A stretch of DNA of 5,980 nucleotides from an uncultured Roseovarius sp. (lineage in GTDB: Bacteria > Pseudomonadota > Alphaproteobacteria > Rhodobacterales > Rhodobacteraceae), in contig CAJXKX010000143.1 of NCBI GenBank assembly GCA_913055965.1, positions 1-5,980 on the forward strand, in the 5' to 3' direction. The position numbers and the translations under genes were made by a program. The notes below the pieces were generated by a model that made no database searches, was not told the origin of the DNA, and saw only the letters and a program-made list of their open reading frames with translations. Shown piece by piece: positions 5,641 through 5,980 of the stretch; positions within the stretch are counted from its first letter, which is position 1; every line of letters begins with the position of its first letter.

Positions 5641-5980
5641 GTCGCGCCCCCGCGCAACTCGGGCAGGGTGTAATCGGCCATGCGCTGCCGCAGCGTGAGC
5701 TTGGATATCTTGCCGGTGGCGGTGAGCGGCAGATCGTCCACCCAGACCAGATCGTCGGGCAACTGCCAGCGGGCGAAATGTTCGGCCATGTGGTCTTGCA
5801 GGTCTTCGAGCGCGGGGCGGGCGTCGCCCGCGGGCACCGCCACCAGGACGGGGCGCTCGTCCCATTTCGGGTGCGGCATCGCCACCACTGCGCAGGCGCG
5901 GATCGCGGGGTGCGAAAGCGCGGCGTTCTCGAGGTCGATCGAGCTGATCCATTCGCCCCCCGCTTTCACCAGGTCCTTGG
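5637..5980 (-). CDS. C-terminal part of an AMP-forming acyl-CoA synthetase (fadD/alkK-like), truncated by the window edge
   Basis: About 114 residues are visible, open to the right edge and ending at a TGA that overlaps the kinase start (ATGA). The start lies outside the window. The visible part is the mobile C-terminal domain of the AMP-binding (ANL) superfamily. It begins with KDLVKAGGEWISSIDLEN (the conserved 'K..GGEWIS...LE' segment after the hinge), then HPAIRACAVVAMPHPKWDERPV, where the domain packs on the active site, and ends with DDLPLTATGKISKLTLRQRM. The Lys in TGKISK is the catalytic residue for the adenylation step. The GGEWISS version is typical of medium- to long-chain and aryl-acyl-CoA synthetases. 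It activates a carboxylic acid with ATP and CoA to the acyl-CoA. It is the upstream member of the operon, supplying the CoA ester that the kinase and thioesterase could act on. Chain-length specificity cannot be read from this fragment. Confidence 0.9.
   Translation of the reverse strand, partial: KDLVKAGGEWISSIDLENAALSHPAIRACAVVAMPHPKWDERPVLVAVPAGDARPALEDLQDHMAEHFARWQLPDDLVWVDDLPLTATGKISKLTLRQRMADYTLPELRGGAT

Noticed and set aside
4738..5673. Open frame of 311 codons on the plus strand
   Set aside because: It is antisense to the APH-fold kinase, which retains all catalytic residues.

Overview
The window is high-GC, densely packed bacterial DNA. Its codon use (G/C-rich third positions), its short or overlapping gene junctions and the character of the proteins suggest an alphaproteobacterium, most likely a member of the Rhodobacterales (Roseobacter group). 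This placement rests on gene style and protein flavour only; there is no rRNA or other phylogenetic marker here. I count eight protein-coding genes, the first and last cut by the window edges. I see no tRNA, rRNA, CRISPR array, insertion sequence or phage gene.

Region A (1-2319, plus strand) is a tightly linked trio: the C-terminal end of a probable sugar transferase of the DXD/OCH1-like type, a complete family 2 glycosyltransferase with a DADEF metal-binding motif, and an ATP-grasp-like protein whose start codon overlaps the stop of the glycosyltransferase by one base. Region B (2332-4030, minus strand) faces it tail to tail across only 12 bases. It holds a class I SAM-dependent methyltransferase (Methyltransf_24 type) followed by a protein that looks like a GT-B-type glycosyltransferase. 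Together A and B look like part of a surface-glycan or glycoconjugate assembly locus: sugar transfer, methylation, and possibly ATP-driven attachment of an amino or carboxylate group. The final product cannot be read from the sequence.

Between regions B and C is a 192-base intergenic stretch (4031-4222), the only sizeable non-coding DNA in the window. It has an AT-rich core, overlapping inverted repeats and a possible 31-codon leader ORF whose stop codon lies inside the methyltransferase ribosome binding site. It is the likely control region for region B.

Region C (4223-5980, minus strand) is an acyl-CoA operon: the C-terminal end of an AMP-forming acyl-CoA synthetase, an APH-fold kinase of the ACAD10/11-like type, and a PaaI-type hotdog thioesterase. 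Both junctions are four-base ATGA overlaps, implying translational coupling. The order activation, phosphorylation, hydrolysis suggests catabolism or quality control of an unusual (perhaps hydroxylated) fatty acid. Nothing in the sequence links it functionally to the glycan genes.

The best candidates for something undescribed are the glycosyltransferase/ATP-grasp-like pair with its convergent methyltransferase/GT-B partner, and the acyl-CoA synthetase/kinase/thioesterase trio.
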